Assembly: GCA_049698695.1 (NCBI GenBank)
Contig: JBAVYH010000181.1
Span: 7,295-71,294, forward strand
Length of the DNA stretch: 64,000 bases
Source: Bog-375 sp049698695
Lineage (GTDB): Bacteria > Acidobacteriota > Terriglobia > Bryobacterales > Bryobacteraceae
Reading direction: 5' to 3'
Positions 50,955-58,790 of the stretch are shown in pieces. The notes under the pieces are model-generated. The model made no database searches. It was given only the letters and a program-made list of their open reading frames with translations, and had not been told where the DNA came from. Position 1 is the first letter of the stretch, and each line of letters begins with the position of its first letter. The position numbers and the translations under genes are program-made.

Positions 50955-51019
50955 CAACCGCTCCCTAACGGTCGCGGCTCCCATGCACCTTCAGAGCCGC
51001 GACCGTTAGGGAGCGGTTG
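50955..51019. repeat. Palindrome-family-1 full element (26 bp arms, 13 bp loop)
   Basis: The left arm 50955-50980 and right arm 50994-51019 are perfect inverted copies, with the right arm reading GAGCCGCGACCGT then TAGGGAGCGGTTG. This is the best-preserved member of the family. It stands directly upstream of galE and could form a strong hairpin in its leader. Confidence 0.97.
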
Positions 51020-51107
51020 ATGCATTGGCTGCGAAACGACCCTCGCCTTTGCCTGTCCTCACGCGCGCACACGCACCGGCGTGCCAAAGCTGTTCGCGCC
51101 CATCCGC

Positions 51108-52016
51108 TCAGCGCATGCCAGCGGCTTCGGCCTTCATCGCCTGGGCATTGTGCCAGGCCTGCTGCGCCACCGAAGTCTGAATGGCGGCGGCTTGCTCGCT
51201 GAACTTGGCGCCTTCCAGAACCCTCGCCTTGCTCAGAGTCATCTTGCCCAGGTTGTAATTGGCGATCCCGAGCTGGAACAGCGCGTTCGCATAGGTCGTT
51301 GGATTATTTTTCGCGTAAGGCAGCGCGGCGCGCAGGTTCTTATCGGCGTCGACCCAGTGCGATGTGGCGGCATAAGCCATGCCCGCCATGTAATATGAGG
51401 GGCCGAGCGTCGCGTCGCGCTCGCGGTTCCACTCGGCCTCGCTCACCCCTTCCGACGGCTTGGGATGCGAGTTCCACAGCGCGATGATGCGGGTGGAATA
51501 GGCTATGGTGCGATCGTTCTGTCCATGCGAAGCCGCGTTGCGGGCAAGAGGGTCCAGCAGGTATGGATTCTCGGGGAAGTTCGCCAGGGCTTTCTCGGCA
51601 GTCTCCGGAATCTTCGCTGTGGCGCCGGTCTTGGCGAGAGCTGCCAGGTATGGCCCGTAGCCCAGGTCCAGGTACTTGCTTTTGGGGTTCTGCTTCTCCA
51701 GCGTGGCAATCAGGTCCACCATGACGGACCCTTCGGATTGTACCGCGGTGGCATAAAGCGCATATTCCGTGTAGGTGTCGATGGCCCGCAAGTCATCGAG
51801 GCGTTTCTTCGCGGCGTCGGGGTCAGTGTCCTCCGGCTTCGCCATCTCCTGGCGCGCCAGGGCGCTGGTCTCGGCGGCCAGCTTTTTGATCGTCGCGACA
51901 TCCTTCTTGGCTACCGCTTCCTGCAAGTTCTGATAGTCGGTGTCCACGTCCTGGGCCGCGGCAACGGCGACTCCGGCAACGACTAAAACGGCCATCCAAA
52001 GACCGCATCGGGTCAT
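51108..52016 (-). CDS. Exported TPR-like helical protein
   Basis: This is a 302-residue protein with a signal peptide (about 1-21, ending AAAQ), then a fully helical body: DYQNLQEAVAKKDVATIKKLAAE, AEKALANFPENPYLLDPLARNAA, DADKNLRAALPYAKNNPTTYANALFQLGIANYNLGK (in parts). The last stretches match TPR helix pairs. It probably binds partners in the periplasm, as do other acidobacterial TPR proteins. It is divergent from nothing close and is followed by a spacer to the repeat near galE. Confidence 0.8.
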   Translation of the reverse strand: MTRCGLWMAVLVVAGVAVAAAQDVDTDYQNLQEAVAKKDVATIKKLAAETSALARQEMAKPEDTDPDAAKKRLDDLRAIDTYTEYALYATAVQSEGSVMVDLIATLEKQNPKSKYLDLGYGPYLAALAKTGATAKIPETAEKALANFPENPYLLDPLARNAASHGQNDRTIAYSTRIIALWNSHPKPSEGVSEAEWNRERDATLGPSYYMAGMAYAATSHWVDADKNLRAALPYAKNNPTTYANALFQLGIANYNLGKMTLSKARVLEGAKFSEQAAAIQTSVAQQAWHNAQAMKAEAAGMR

Positions 52017-52113
52017 GGCAACTCTCCTCCCAAAACTCCGGTTCTAAACCAGTTGGATTATAACCCCAAGCGCTCTTGTTGGGAAGGGAATCGGATCTCA
52101 AAATCGACAGGCC

Positions 52114-53235
52114 CTATCGGGCCTGCACGAGTTTCAGGATCATGCCCATGTCGGTGGCGATCCACATGTTGCCTTCGTCCACCGCCGCCAGGATGACGCG
52201 GTGGGCCTCGGCGCGATAGTCCACCGGCACCTCTTTCCACTCGGCGTAATCCTTGCTGGCCAGCACGCGCACTTTGCCCGGCACCACATCGCGCAACTTC
52301 CCCTGCACCAGCGTGCCGGCCAGGTACGCCGTGCCATCCGCAGCCAGCCAGATGTCGCTGACGGCAAAGTCCGGGGTCTTGTAAATGCTGACGTTCTTGC
52401 CGGTGTGCCAGTTGAGGCGGTAGACCTCGCTCGGGTAATGGAAGCCCTGCGAGTACACAGTCAGCCCCAGGCCGCGTCCGTCCGGCAACAGACGCACTCG
52501 TTCCAGTTCCCCGAACAACGAGGCCGCGCGGGAACTCCAGGTTTTGCCGCTGTCGTGCGTGGTCAGGGTGTAATTCAAGTGGGGCAGATCCGAGCGCAGC
52601 AGCGCCGACGACGGGTCCATCCAGTCGGGCTCCTCGTCGCCCCAGCGGCGCTCCGGTATATTCCAGCCCGTCACCAGCGCGGTCTCCGGGTTGGCGAAAG
52701 CAATCCACGTGTAGGCGCTGTACTTCGGATCGCCCGGCGGTTCGGCAGCGGCCGCCACCGGTTTCCAATGCCGCGCCCCGTCGTGCGTCTCCAGAATCGA
52801 TTTCCGCGCGCCCACCGCCCATCCGTTGCTTTCATCTAGGAACGAGACGTGGAGGATTTCCGCCGGCGGCTTGGGCAGCTTGACCCAATTCTTGCCGGCT
52901 TCCGTGGTTCGCCAAAGGCCTTTGGTAGTCACCAGCCAGCCCAGGTTCTCATTGAGAAAGAACAAGGAAACCGGCATCTCCGCCAGCGGCAGCCGCTGCC
53001 AGTGCTCGCCCGAATCCGAGGTCACCAGCGAGACCGGCGCGTCGTGGTTCCCGTCGGTGATGAAACCCACCGCCACGCCGCGCTGCGCCGAAGGGAAAGC
53101 CAGGTCCGTGAAGACCAGCCCGGTCTTGTCCTGATCGTAGAGGTACTTCGTCTCCCACCGCTGTGCTGCAAGTGGAGCAACCAGCGCCGCGGCCACGGCC
53201 GCCAGGCGGAGCCATCGAACCGCGCCGAACCTCAT
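52114..53235 (-). CDS. Exported beta-propeller protein (YCF48/BNR-like)
   Basis: This is a 373-residue protein with a signal peptide (about 1-24, ending PLAAQ), then repeated four-stranded blades with Asp-box-like or YCF48 motifs: SLVTSDSGEHWQRLPL, GLWRTTEAGKNWVKLP, SILETHDGARHWKPVAA and TLTTHDSGKTWSSRAA. About six blades can be counted. Such propellers are usual in photosystem II assembly (YCF48) and in exported proteins of many soil bacteria. No sialidase catalytic residues were recognised. The gene ends near a GAF-domain gene, on the same strand. Confidence 0.82.
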   Translation of the reverse strand: MRFGAVRWLRLAAVAAALVAPLAAQRWETKYLYDQDKTGLVFTDLAFPSAQRGVAVGFITDGNHDAPVSLVTSDSGEHWQRLPLAEMPVSLFFLNENLGWLVTTKGLWRTTEAGKNWVKLPKPPAEILHVSFLDESNGWAVGARKSILETHDGARHWKPVAAAAEPPGDPKYSAYTWIAFANPETALVTGWNIPERRWGDEEPDWMDPSSALLRSDLPHLNYTLTTHDSGKTWSSRAASLFGELERVRLLPDGRGLGLTVYSQGFHYPSEVYRLNWHTGKNVSIYKTPDFAVSDIWLAADGTAYLAGTLVQGKLRDVVPGKVRVLASKDYAEWKEVPVDYRAEAHRVILAAVDEGNMWIATDMGMILKLVQAR

Positions 53236-53239
53236 GCTT

Positions 53240-53836
53240 CTATTGTTTCATCGAAACCGGGCCCGAGGAAAGCACCAGGTCCACATGGTTCGCCGAATCC
53301 ACCGCGTCCGGCGACATGCGCGCCAGCACCAGCACGCAGCCGATCTGCTCGCCGACCGTGGTCAGCACCTCCATCTCGCTCCCTGTATGCTGGTGCGGCA
53401 GGCGATGCTGCACGTTGATGACCCCCACCACGCGATTGCGTGCGATCACCGGAGATGAAAGAAACGCCTCATACGTGTCTTCGGGCAGCTCGCCGAATTT
53501 CTTGAAGCGCGGGTCCTTGTAAGCTTCCCTCGAGATGGCCACCAGCCGACGCTCATTGGCCACCCAGCCGGTCAGCCCTTCCTGACGCCGCAGCCGCACC
53601 TTGCCAATGGTGGACGGGTGCGGCGTGTTGGAAGCGCACAACACCAGTTCCTCGCCATCCGCCAGGTACACCAGGCAGGAATCGCACTGCGTGAACTCCA
53701 CCACCAGCGAGACCACCCCCTGCAGCACTTCCTGCAGGCTCATTTCCCGCACCATGAAACGGCTGATTTTCTGGAACAGACGCAGTTGCTGTTCCGTGCG
53801 CTCCAGGCGCGCCTCGAGCTCTTTGGGTTTCGCCAC
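53240..53836 (-). CDS. GAF-domain protein with N-terminal coiled coil
   Basis: This is a 198-residue cytosolic protein. A coiled coil (ELEARLERTEQQLRLFQKISRFMV, in parts) precedes a GAF domain (about 38-180): VVSLVVEFTQCDSCLVYLADG, LRRQEGLTGWVANERRLVAI, SPVIARNRVVGVINVQHR. There is no output domain, so it may act through a partner. It starts GTG 53836 just nine bases after a minus-strand TATAAT (53846-53851), so its message may be leaderless. It lies four bases from the propeller gene. Confidence 0.85.
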   Translation of the reverse strand: MAKPKELEARLERTEQQLRLFQKISRFMVREMSLQEVLQGVVSLVVEFTQCDSCLVYLADGEELVLCASNTPHPSTIGKVRLRRQEGLTGWVANERRLVAISREAYKDPRFKKFGELPEDTYEAFLSSPVIARNRVVGVINVQHRLPHQHTGSEMEVLTTVGEQIGCVLVLARMSPDAVDSANHVDLVLSSGPVSMKQ

Positions 53837-53845
53837 GACGTCTCT

Positions 53846-53851
53846 ATTATA
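53846..53851 (-). promoter_or_regulatory. TATAAT box, nine bases before the GAF gene GTG
   Basis: A perfect minus-strand TATAAT whose downstream edge lies nine bases before the GTG start predicts transcription starting within a few bases of the start codon. No convincing -35 box was found. Confidence 0.45.
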
Positions 53852-53890
53852 GCCTTGGCCTAGCGCCGTCCCTGGAACCGTTTTGTTACA

Positions 53891-53938
53891 GAGCCGCGAC
53901 CGTCTTGTTTCAGAGCCGCGACCGTGAGGGAGCGGTTG
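53891..53938 (+). repeat. Palindrome-family-1 tandem half elements
   Basis: Positions 53891-53903 hold only GAGCCGCGACCGT. Positions 53913-53938 hold the complete 26-base half element. Both are preceded by the near-identical TTGTTACA/TTGTTTCA, so the first may be a truncated duplication. More decayed bases resembling the opposite arm follow (53950-53965). Confidence 0.85.
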
Positions 53939-53975
53939 GTGTCGCGGTTGCGACCGTTCCCTCCAAGCCACTCCC

Positions 53976-56150
53976 TCACCGTTTGCGGAACGCCACCACG
54001 GCCAGGGGCGGCAACGTCACCGCGATGCTGCACTTGCGGCCATGCATGGGAATCGGCCGCGTGGACACCAGCCCGCCGTTGCCCAGGTTGGAGCCGCCGA
54101 ACAACTCGGAATCGGTGTTCAGAATCTCTTCGTAAAAGCCCTCTTCGGGCACGCCGAACCCGTACCCGGTGCGTGGCACGGGCGTGAAGTTGCAGCAGAA
54201 GAGAATGAAGTCCGCGGGATCCTCGGCGCGCCGCAAGAAAGCGATGATGGAGTTGGCCGAATCGCGAAAATCAACCCACTCGAAGCCGCGGTAGTTGAAA
54301 TCCACCTGATACAGCGCGGGGCTGGAACGGTAGAGGCGGTTCAGCTCCCGCACCAGCGCCTGCAGCTTGCGGTGATAGTCGAATTCGAGCAATTCCCAGC
54401 GGACCTGCCCGCCGCTGTTCCACTCTTCGCGCTGGCCGATGTCCTGCCCCATGAACAGCAGCTTCTTGCCCGGGTGCCCCCACATGTAAGCCAGGAAGGC
54501 GCGCACGTTGGCGAACTGTCGCCACTCGTCGCCGGGCATTTTGCTGAACAGCGAGCTCTTACCGTGCACCACTTCGTCGTGCGAAATCGGCAGCACGAAG
54601 TTTTCCGTGAACGCATACAGCAGGCTGAAGGTGATGCTGTTGTGCTGGAATTTGCGGTACACCGGGTCCTTGCTGAAGTATTCCAGCATGTCGTGCATCC
54701 AGCCCATGTTCCACTTCATGGTGAAGCCGAGTCCGTTCAGATAGACCGGCTTCGAAACGCCGGGAAAGGCGGTCGATTCTTCGGCCGCGGTGAAGACGCC
54801 CGGCGACTGATGCGCCAGCTCGTTGAAGCGCCGCAGAAAGTCGATGGCCTCCAGGTTCTCATTGCCGCCGAACTGGTTCGGCAGCCATTCGCCTGCCTGG
54901 CGCGAGTAATCCAGGTACAGCATGGAGGCCACCGCGTCCACGCGCAGCCCGTCGATGTGATACTCCTTGAGCCAGAACAGGGCGTTGGAAATCAGGAAGG
55001 CGCGCACTTCGTTGCGGCCGTAATTGAAGATCAGCGTGCCCCAGTCGTGGTGCTCGCCCTTGCGCGGGTCGGCGTGTTCGTAGAGCGCGGTGCCGTCGAA
55101 AAACACCAGCCCGTGCGCGTCCTTGGGAAAGTGCGCGGGCACCCAATCCACCAGCACTCCAATGCCTGCCTGGTGGCAGCGGTCCACGAAGTACTTGAAA
55201 TCGTCCGGCGTGCCAAAGCGCGCGGTGGGCGCGAAGTAGCCGATCACCTGGTAGCCCCACGATCCCGAAAACGGGTGCTCCATGATGGGCAGCAACTCAA
55301 TGTGCGTGTAGCCCATCCGGGTAACGTATTCCACCAGCTTCACCGCCATCTCGCGGTAGCTCAGTGGCTGGCCCTGCGGATTCCGCATCCACGATTCGGC
55401 GTGAACCTCGTAAATCGAAACCGGCGATTTCAGCCAGTCGGTTTTCGCCCGGTGCTCGAACCACGCGCCATCGTTCCACTGGTAGCGGTCGATGTTCCAC
55501 ACCACTGACGCCGATTTGGGCGGCGTCTCGCACTCGAAGGCGTAGGGATCGGCCTTGAGCTGCTGATGGCCGGCGAAGCGCGACCGCACGTTGTACTTGT
55601 ACGCCGCGCCCTCGCCCAGGCCCGGCACAAAAAGCTCCCAGACGCCGCCATTGCGGCGCCGCATGGGGTGGCGGCGAATGTCCCATTCGTTGAACTCTCC
55701 GGCCACGGTTACGTTCTCCGCGTTCGGGGCCCACACCGCGAAGCGCACGCCGCGAATGCCATCGGCTTCCGCCAGGTGCGCACCCAGCGTGCGATAAGCT
55801 TCATGCAGCGTGCCTTCGCCGTGCAGGTAGATTTCGGTATCGGAGATCAATTGGCCGAAACGGTACGGGTCCTCGATCTCTGCGTCGCGCCCGTCCCACA
55901 AGTGCGCGCGTAGCGTGTACCGCTGCGGCTCGCCCGCCATTTGGGCGCAGAAGAAACCTTCGGCGTGCTTCTTTTCCATCGGCCAGGCCTGTCCGTCAGC
56001 CAATACCTCGGCGGTCTCAGCCTGTGGCAGGAACGCGCGCACTTCCCAGCGCGCCTGTCCGACTTTTCTGCGAATGCTGTGGGGGCCGAGGATCCGGAAG
56101 GCATCCCCGTGATACCCACCCACGATGGATTCAATCTCTGCCGCGGTCAT
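53976..56150 (-). CDS. glgB: 1,4-alpha-glucan branching enzyme
   Basis: This is a 724-residue GH13 enzyme that makes alpha-1,6 branches in glycogen. Two N-terminal CBM48-like domains (about 10-225; GIRGVRFAVWAPNAENVTVAGEFNEWD, in parts) precede the GH13 barrel. Catalytic marks are DGLRVDAVASMLY (nucleophile Asp, about 406), TAAEEST (acid/base Glu, about 460) and ISHDEVVHGK (conserved His-Asp, about 525). A C-terminal beta domain closes it. ATG 56150 is preferred to the in-frame TTG 56162. It is divergent from the deaminase gene across 50 bp. No other glycogen gene is nearby. Confidence 0.97.
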   Translation of the reverse strand: MTAAEIESIVGGYHGDAFRILGPHSIRRKVGQARWEVRAFLPQAETAEVLADGQAWPMEKKHAEGFFCAQMAGEPQRYTLRAHLWDGRDAEIEDPYRFGQLISDTEIYLHGEGTLHEAYRTLGAHLAEADGIRGVRFAVWAPNAENVTVAGEFNEWDIRRHPMRRRNGGVWELFVPGLGEGAAYKYNVRSRFAGHQQLKADPYAFECETPPKSASVVWNIDRYQWNDGAWFEHRAKTDWLKSPVSIYEVHAESWMRNPQGQPLSYREMAVKLVEYVTRMGYTHIELLPIMEHPFSGSWGYQVIGYFAPTARFGTPDDFKYFVDRCHQAGIGVLVDWVPAHFPKDAHGLVFFDGTALYEHADPRKGEHHDWGTLIFNYGRNEVRAFLISNALFWLKEYHIDGLRVDAVASMLYLDYSRQAGEWLPNQFGGNENLEAIDFLRRFNELAHQSPGVFTAAEESTAFPGVSKPVYLNGLGFTMKWNMGWMHDMLEYFSKDPVYRKFQHNSITFSLLYAFTENFVLPISHDEVVHGKSSLFSKMPGDEWRQFANVRAFLAYMWGHPGKKLLFMGQDIGQREEWNSGGQVRWELLEFDYHRKLQALVRELNRLYRSSPALYQVDFNYRGFEWVDFRDSANSIIAFLRRAEDPADFILFCCNFTPVPRTGYGFGVPEEGFYEEILNTDSELFGGSNLGNGGLVSTRPIPMHGRKCSIAVTLPPLAVVAFRKR

Positions 56151-56201
56151 GAGAGCTGACAAGGTCCCGTCGTGTTATGCGAATCTCAATAATAGCCGAC
56201 T

Positions 56202-57125
56202 ATGCAGGATTTTGCCGCGCAAGCGCCCAAAGCTGAGCTGCATTTGCACCTCGAGGGCTCAGCCGATGCTGAGACGCTGCACGAGCTGGACCCGGCAACA
56301 CCGCTCGCGGAGTTGCGCGCGCTCTACCATTACCCGGACTTCGCCGCATTCCTGAAAACCTTCGGCGCGGTCGTGGTGCGCCTGGCCCGGCCCGAAGATT
56401 ATGCGCTCGTTACCCGCCGCCTGCTGGAGCGCCTGGCCGCGCAGAACGTCCGCTACGCCGAAATCATCATTGCGGCGGGCGTGGTGCTCTGGAAGAAACA
56501 GGAATTCGCCCCCATTTTCGACGCCATTCACGACGCTGCGCGCTGCTCGCCGGTGACCGTTCGCTGGATTCTGGATGCAGTGCGCCAGTTCGGCGTCGAG
56601 CCGGCATGGGAGGTGGCCCGCCTGGCGGCCGCGCGCCAGGACCGCGGCGTGGTGGCCATCGGAATCGGCGGCAGCGAGGAACGCGGGCCGGCCGAATGGT
56701 TCACCGATGTCTTCGCTTTCGCCAAATCCGCCGGTTTGCATCTCACCGCTCATGCCGGTGAAAGCGGCGGACCGGAATCCGTTTGGGCCGCCCTGCGCCT
56801 GGGCGCCGAACGCATCGGCCACGGGATCGCCGCCGTGCGCGACCCCGCCCTGTTGCGCCATTTGCGCGACCGCGATATCCCGCTCGAAATCTCCATCACC
56901 AGCAACCTGGTCACCGGCGTGGTGAAGCGTCTCGAGGACCACCCGATTCGCGCGTTATACGACGCCCAAGTACCGATCATCCTGAACACCGACGATCCCG
57001 CCATGTTCGGCTGCACGCTAACAGATGAATACCGCCTGGCCGCGCGGGCGTTCCACTTCACCGAACTTGAACTGCGCGGCATTGCCGCCAACGGCTTCCG
57101 GTATGCGTTCGGGTGGGAGGGATGA
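56202..57125 (+). CDS. Adenosine/aminodeoxyfutalosine deaminase family protein
   Basis: This is a 307-residue metal-dependent amidohydrolase that hydrolyses the amino group of a purine nucleoside. It has HLHLEGS (zinc His pair, about 14-20), TAHAGESGG (about 185), LGAERIGHGI and the terminal ISITSNLVTGV and LNTDDPAMFGC (third zinc Asp). The protein is about 30 residues shorter than typical adenosine deaminases, which fits the aminodeoxyfutalosine deaminases of the futalosine menaquinone pathway, though no such genes are near. A CAATAAT box ends eight bases before ATG 56202. The last coding bases are echoed at 57851-57909. Confidence 0.93.
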   Translation: MQDFAAQAPKAELHLHLEGSADAETLHELDPATPLAELRALYHYPDFAAFLKTFGAVVVRLARPEDYALVTRRLLERLAAQNVRYAEIIIAAGVVLWKKQEFAPIFDAIHDAARCSPVTVRWILDAVRQFGVEPAWEVARLAAARQDRGVVAIGIGGSEERGPAEWFTDVFAFAKSAGLHLTAHAGESGGPESVWAALRLGAERIGHGIAAVRDPALLRHLRDRDIPLEISITSNLVTGVVKRLEDHPIRALYDAQVPIILNTDDPAMFGCTLTDEYRLAARAFHFTELELRGIAANGFRYAFGWEG

Positions 57126-57215
57126 GGGCACCGGGACGAGTAGTTGCAGTAATCGCGGGAAGGAGCGCGGGACACAGAAGTTGGACACGAGGAACGTAAG
57201 GCCAGCCCGTCAGGG

Positions 57216-57415
57216 CGAAAGAACATAGCCCAGCGCGTGAGCGCTGGGACCAGCCATGAAATCGTCCAGCCCCGGAACGGGGCGGAAGAGCGACCGCGCG
57301 TTCACTTGCCGTCTGGCCGTTCGCTTTCGCCCCGTTCCGGGGCTTCGCGATTCGATGCCGAATTCCCAGCGCTCGCGCGCTGGGCTATTCTATGTCGCCC
57401 CGTTCCGGGGCTCAT
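57216..57415. repeat. REP-like palindrome cluster
   Basis: Five hairpins in 200 bp: CCCAGCGC/GCGCTGGG at 57229-57248 and again at 57365-57384, and a GCCCC..GGGGC hairpin at 57269-57283, 57329-57343 and 57397-57411. The outer hairpins, with flanking ACATAG/CTATTCTATGT bases, are inverted to each other, so the cluster is a nested palindrome. Such arrays are usually spread by RAYT transposases; none is in the window. Confidence 0.9.
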
Positions 57416-57561
57416 TGCAGGCTGGAGAGGACGTCCATGGTACGTTCAGAGACTCGCCGTGTCGTGGAGAACAGGAGACGCTGTAACTTTGTTGTCGGCA
57501 CCATCGGGCAGGACATGCCGTGGCTGACGAGTTGTTCTGTACTATAGGTGGAAGGTTCGTC

Positions 57562-57779
57562 ATGAACGAGATCGAGATGCACGCTGTGGTGGCCTTGGTC
57601 AAGGATCTGCCCGAGGAGGGTTGGTCCGCGGCCAGGTCGGCACGGTGGTCGAGAGCTGGGCTCCGGACGTCTACGAAGTTGAGTTCTCCGATGGCGAGGG
57701 CAAAACCTACGCCATGGTCGCCTTGAGAGGCGAGCAACTCATGCGATTGCACCGCGAACCTGTTCATCAGACAGCTTAG
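57562..57779 (+). pseudogene. Frameshifted DUF4926 gene
   Basis: From ATG 57562 the frame reads MNEIEMHAVVALVKDLPEEG. At about 57621-57625 (GGGTTGG) one missing T breaks it. In the next frame it continues LVRGQVGTVVESWAPDVYEV, EFSDGEGKTYAMVALRGEQL, MRLHREPVHQTA to a TAG at 57777-57779. The span of 218 bases is one short of 73 codons, exactly as a single deletion predicts. DUF4926 proteins are about 70 residues and have no known function. It may be a real mutation or a sequencing error. Confidence 0.8.
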
Positions 57780-57850
57780 GGCGCCCAAGTTCTCATCTTA
57801 CTCAACACCACGACCCCGCCCCGTTCGATTGCGCGCTGGTGGATCCTCGC

Positions 57851-57909
57851 CGCGCGCGTTCCACTTCGCCGGGCCCGAACTGCGCGGCATTGCCGCCAAT
57901 GGCTTCCAC
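57851..57909 (+). pseudogene. Degenerate copy of the deaminase 3' end
   Basis: The 59 bases match 57041-57100 of the deaminase gene with a 23-base identical block (GAACTGCGCGG...GCCGCCAA). Translation gives RAFHFAGPELRGIAANGF, against RAFHFTELELRGIAANGF in the intact gene. Only the tail is present. It lies beyond the REP cluster and the frameshifted DUF4926 gene. Confidence 0.85.
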
Positions 57910-57982
57910 GTTTGCCCGGTACGCCGCGTCTATCGCCGTAGGGGCCGGGCATGCCCGGCCCGGCGTTCCCCTAAGGAGTGCT

Positions 57983-58759
57983 ATGCGCCTAACAACTCTC
58001 GGATTCGCACTTACAGCCCTGTTCGCCGCATTCGCGTCGGGGCAAACTTCCACGCCGCCGGACCTGGTAGTTCGCGTGTTTACCTTCAACCAGGCCGATA
58101 CGCCTAATGACATTCGGGAAATGGCCAACACCGTTCGCACCGTGGCGGGAATGAACATAGCCCCGGACAACGCGCAAGGAACTGTGTCCTTGCGCGGAAA
58201 CGCCGACCAGGTCGCGCTGGCCGATTGGCTGCTGAACCAACTCGATCAACCGGCTGCACCGAGCCGCGAGACAGCCGAGTACGATTACCAGGCTGGCGCA
58301 CCCGATACCGCGGTGCGCGTGTTTCGCCTTGCCCACACCGATACGACGCAAGGATTTCAGGAAATCGGCAATGCCATCCGCGTGGTTGCGGAGGTGAGTC
58401 GGCTGCTTGTGTGCAACGCGCCACGAGCGCTGGTTATGCGCGGAACCGCCGGCCAGGCCACGCTGGCCGATTGGCTGGTGGGTGAGCTCGATCAGCCTGC
58501 CGGCGGAAAATCCTCCGCGGCCCAAGACCACGATACGGCCGCCGACGAGTTTCAGGTGCCGGGCAACGACCAGTTGGCGCGCGTCTTTCACCTGGCACAA
58601 ACAACGACGCCACAACAGCTCAGCGACATCACCAATAAGATCCGGACTGCGACGCAAATGTCTGGGACAATGCCGTGCTCCTTGCACCGGGTCTTGGCGG
58701 TGCGCGGAACCGCCGCTCAGATCGCGCGAGCCCAGCAACTGATTCAGGAGATGAAATAG
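57983..58759 (+). CDS. Exported protein of three tandem secretin-N-like repeats
   Basis: This is a 258-residue exported protein. AAGGAG (57973-57978) precedes ATG 57983 and the signal peptide ends FASGQ. Three units of about 80 residues share VRVFxLxxTDTxxxxxEIxNxIR, a beta-turn, then VMRGTAxQxxLADWLxxELDQPA: about 27-90, 103-170 and 185-256. The alternation resembles the N1-N2 domains that precede secretin channels, and similar units occur as separate exported acidobacterial proteins. No channel-forming region is present. It may bind an envelope complex. Confidence 0.8.
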   Translation: MRLTTLGFALTALFAAFASGQTSTPPDLVVRVFTFNQADTPNDIREMANTVRTVAGMNIAPDNAQGTVSLRGNADQVALADWLLNQLDQPAAPSRETAEYDYQAGAPDTAVRVFRLAHTDTTQGFQEIGNAIRVVAEVSRLLVCNAPRALVMRGTAGQATLADWLVGELDQPAGGKSSAAQDHDTAADEFQVPGNDQLARVFHLAQTTTPQQLSDITNKIRTATQMSGTMPCSLHRVLAVRGTAAQIARAQQLIQEMK

Positions 58760-58790
58760 CCGTAGTGCTCCTGAAAGCTACTGCGCAGCC

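Noticed and set aside
50913..50984. N-terminal extension of GalE (MGAATVRERLPA...)
   Set aside because: It translates the family-1 palindrome; GalE proteins begin at the GGAGYIGSH strand, as GTG 50912 gives.
54042..55508. 488-codon plus-strand open frame across glgB
   Set aside because: It is an antisense shadow of a GC-rich gene: His/Gln/Arg-rich sequence with no domain, while the opposite frame is a complete glgB.
57216..57415. Regular palindromes as a CRISPR array
   Set aside because: The hairpins differ in type, spacing is irregular and there are no spacers of equal length or cas genes.
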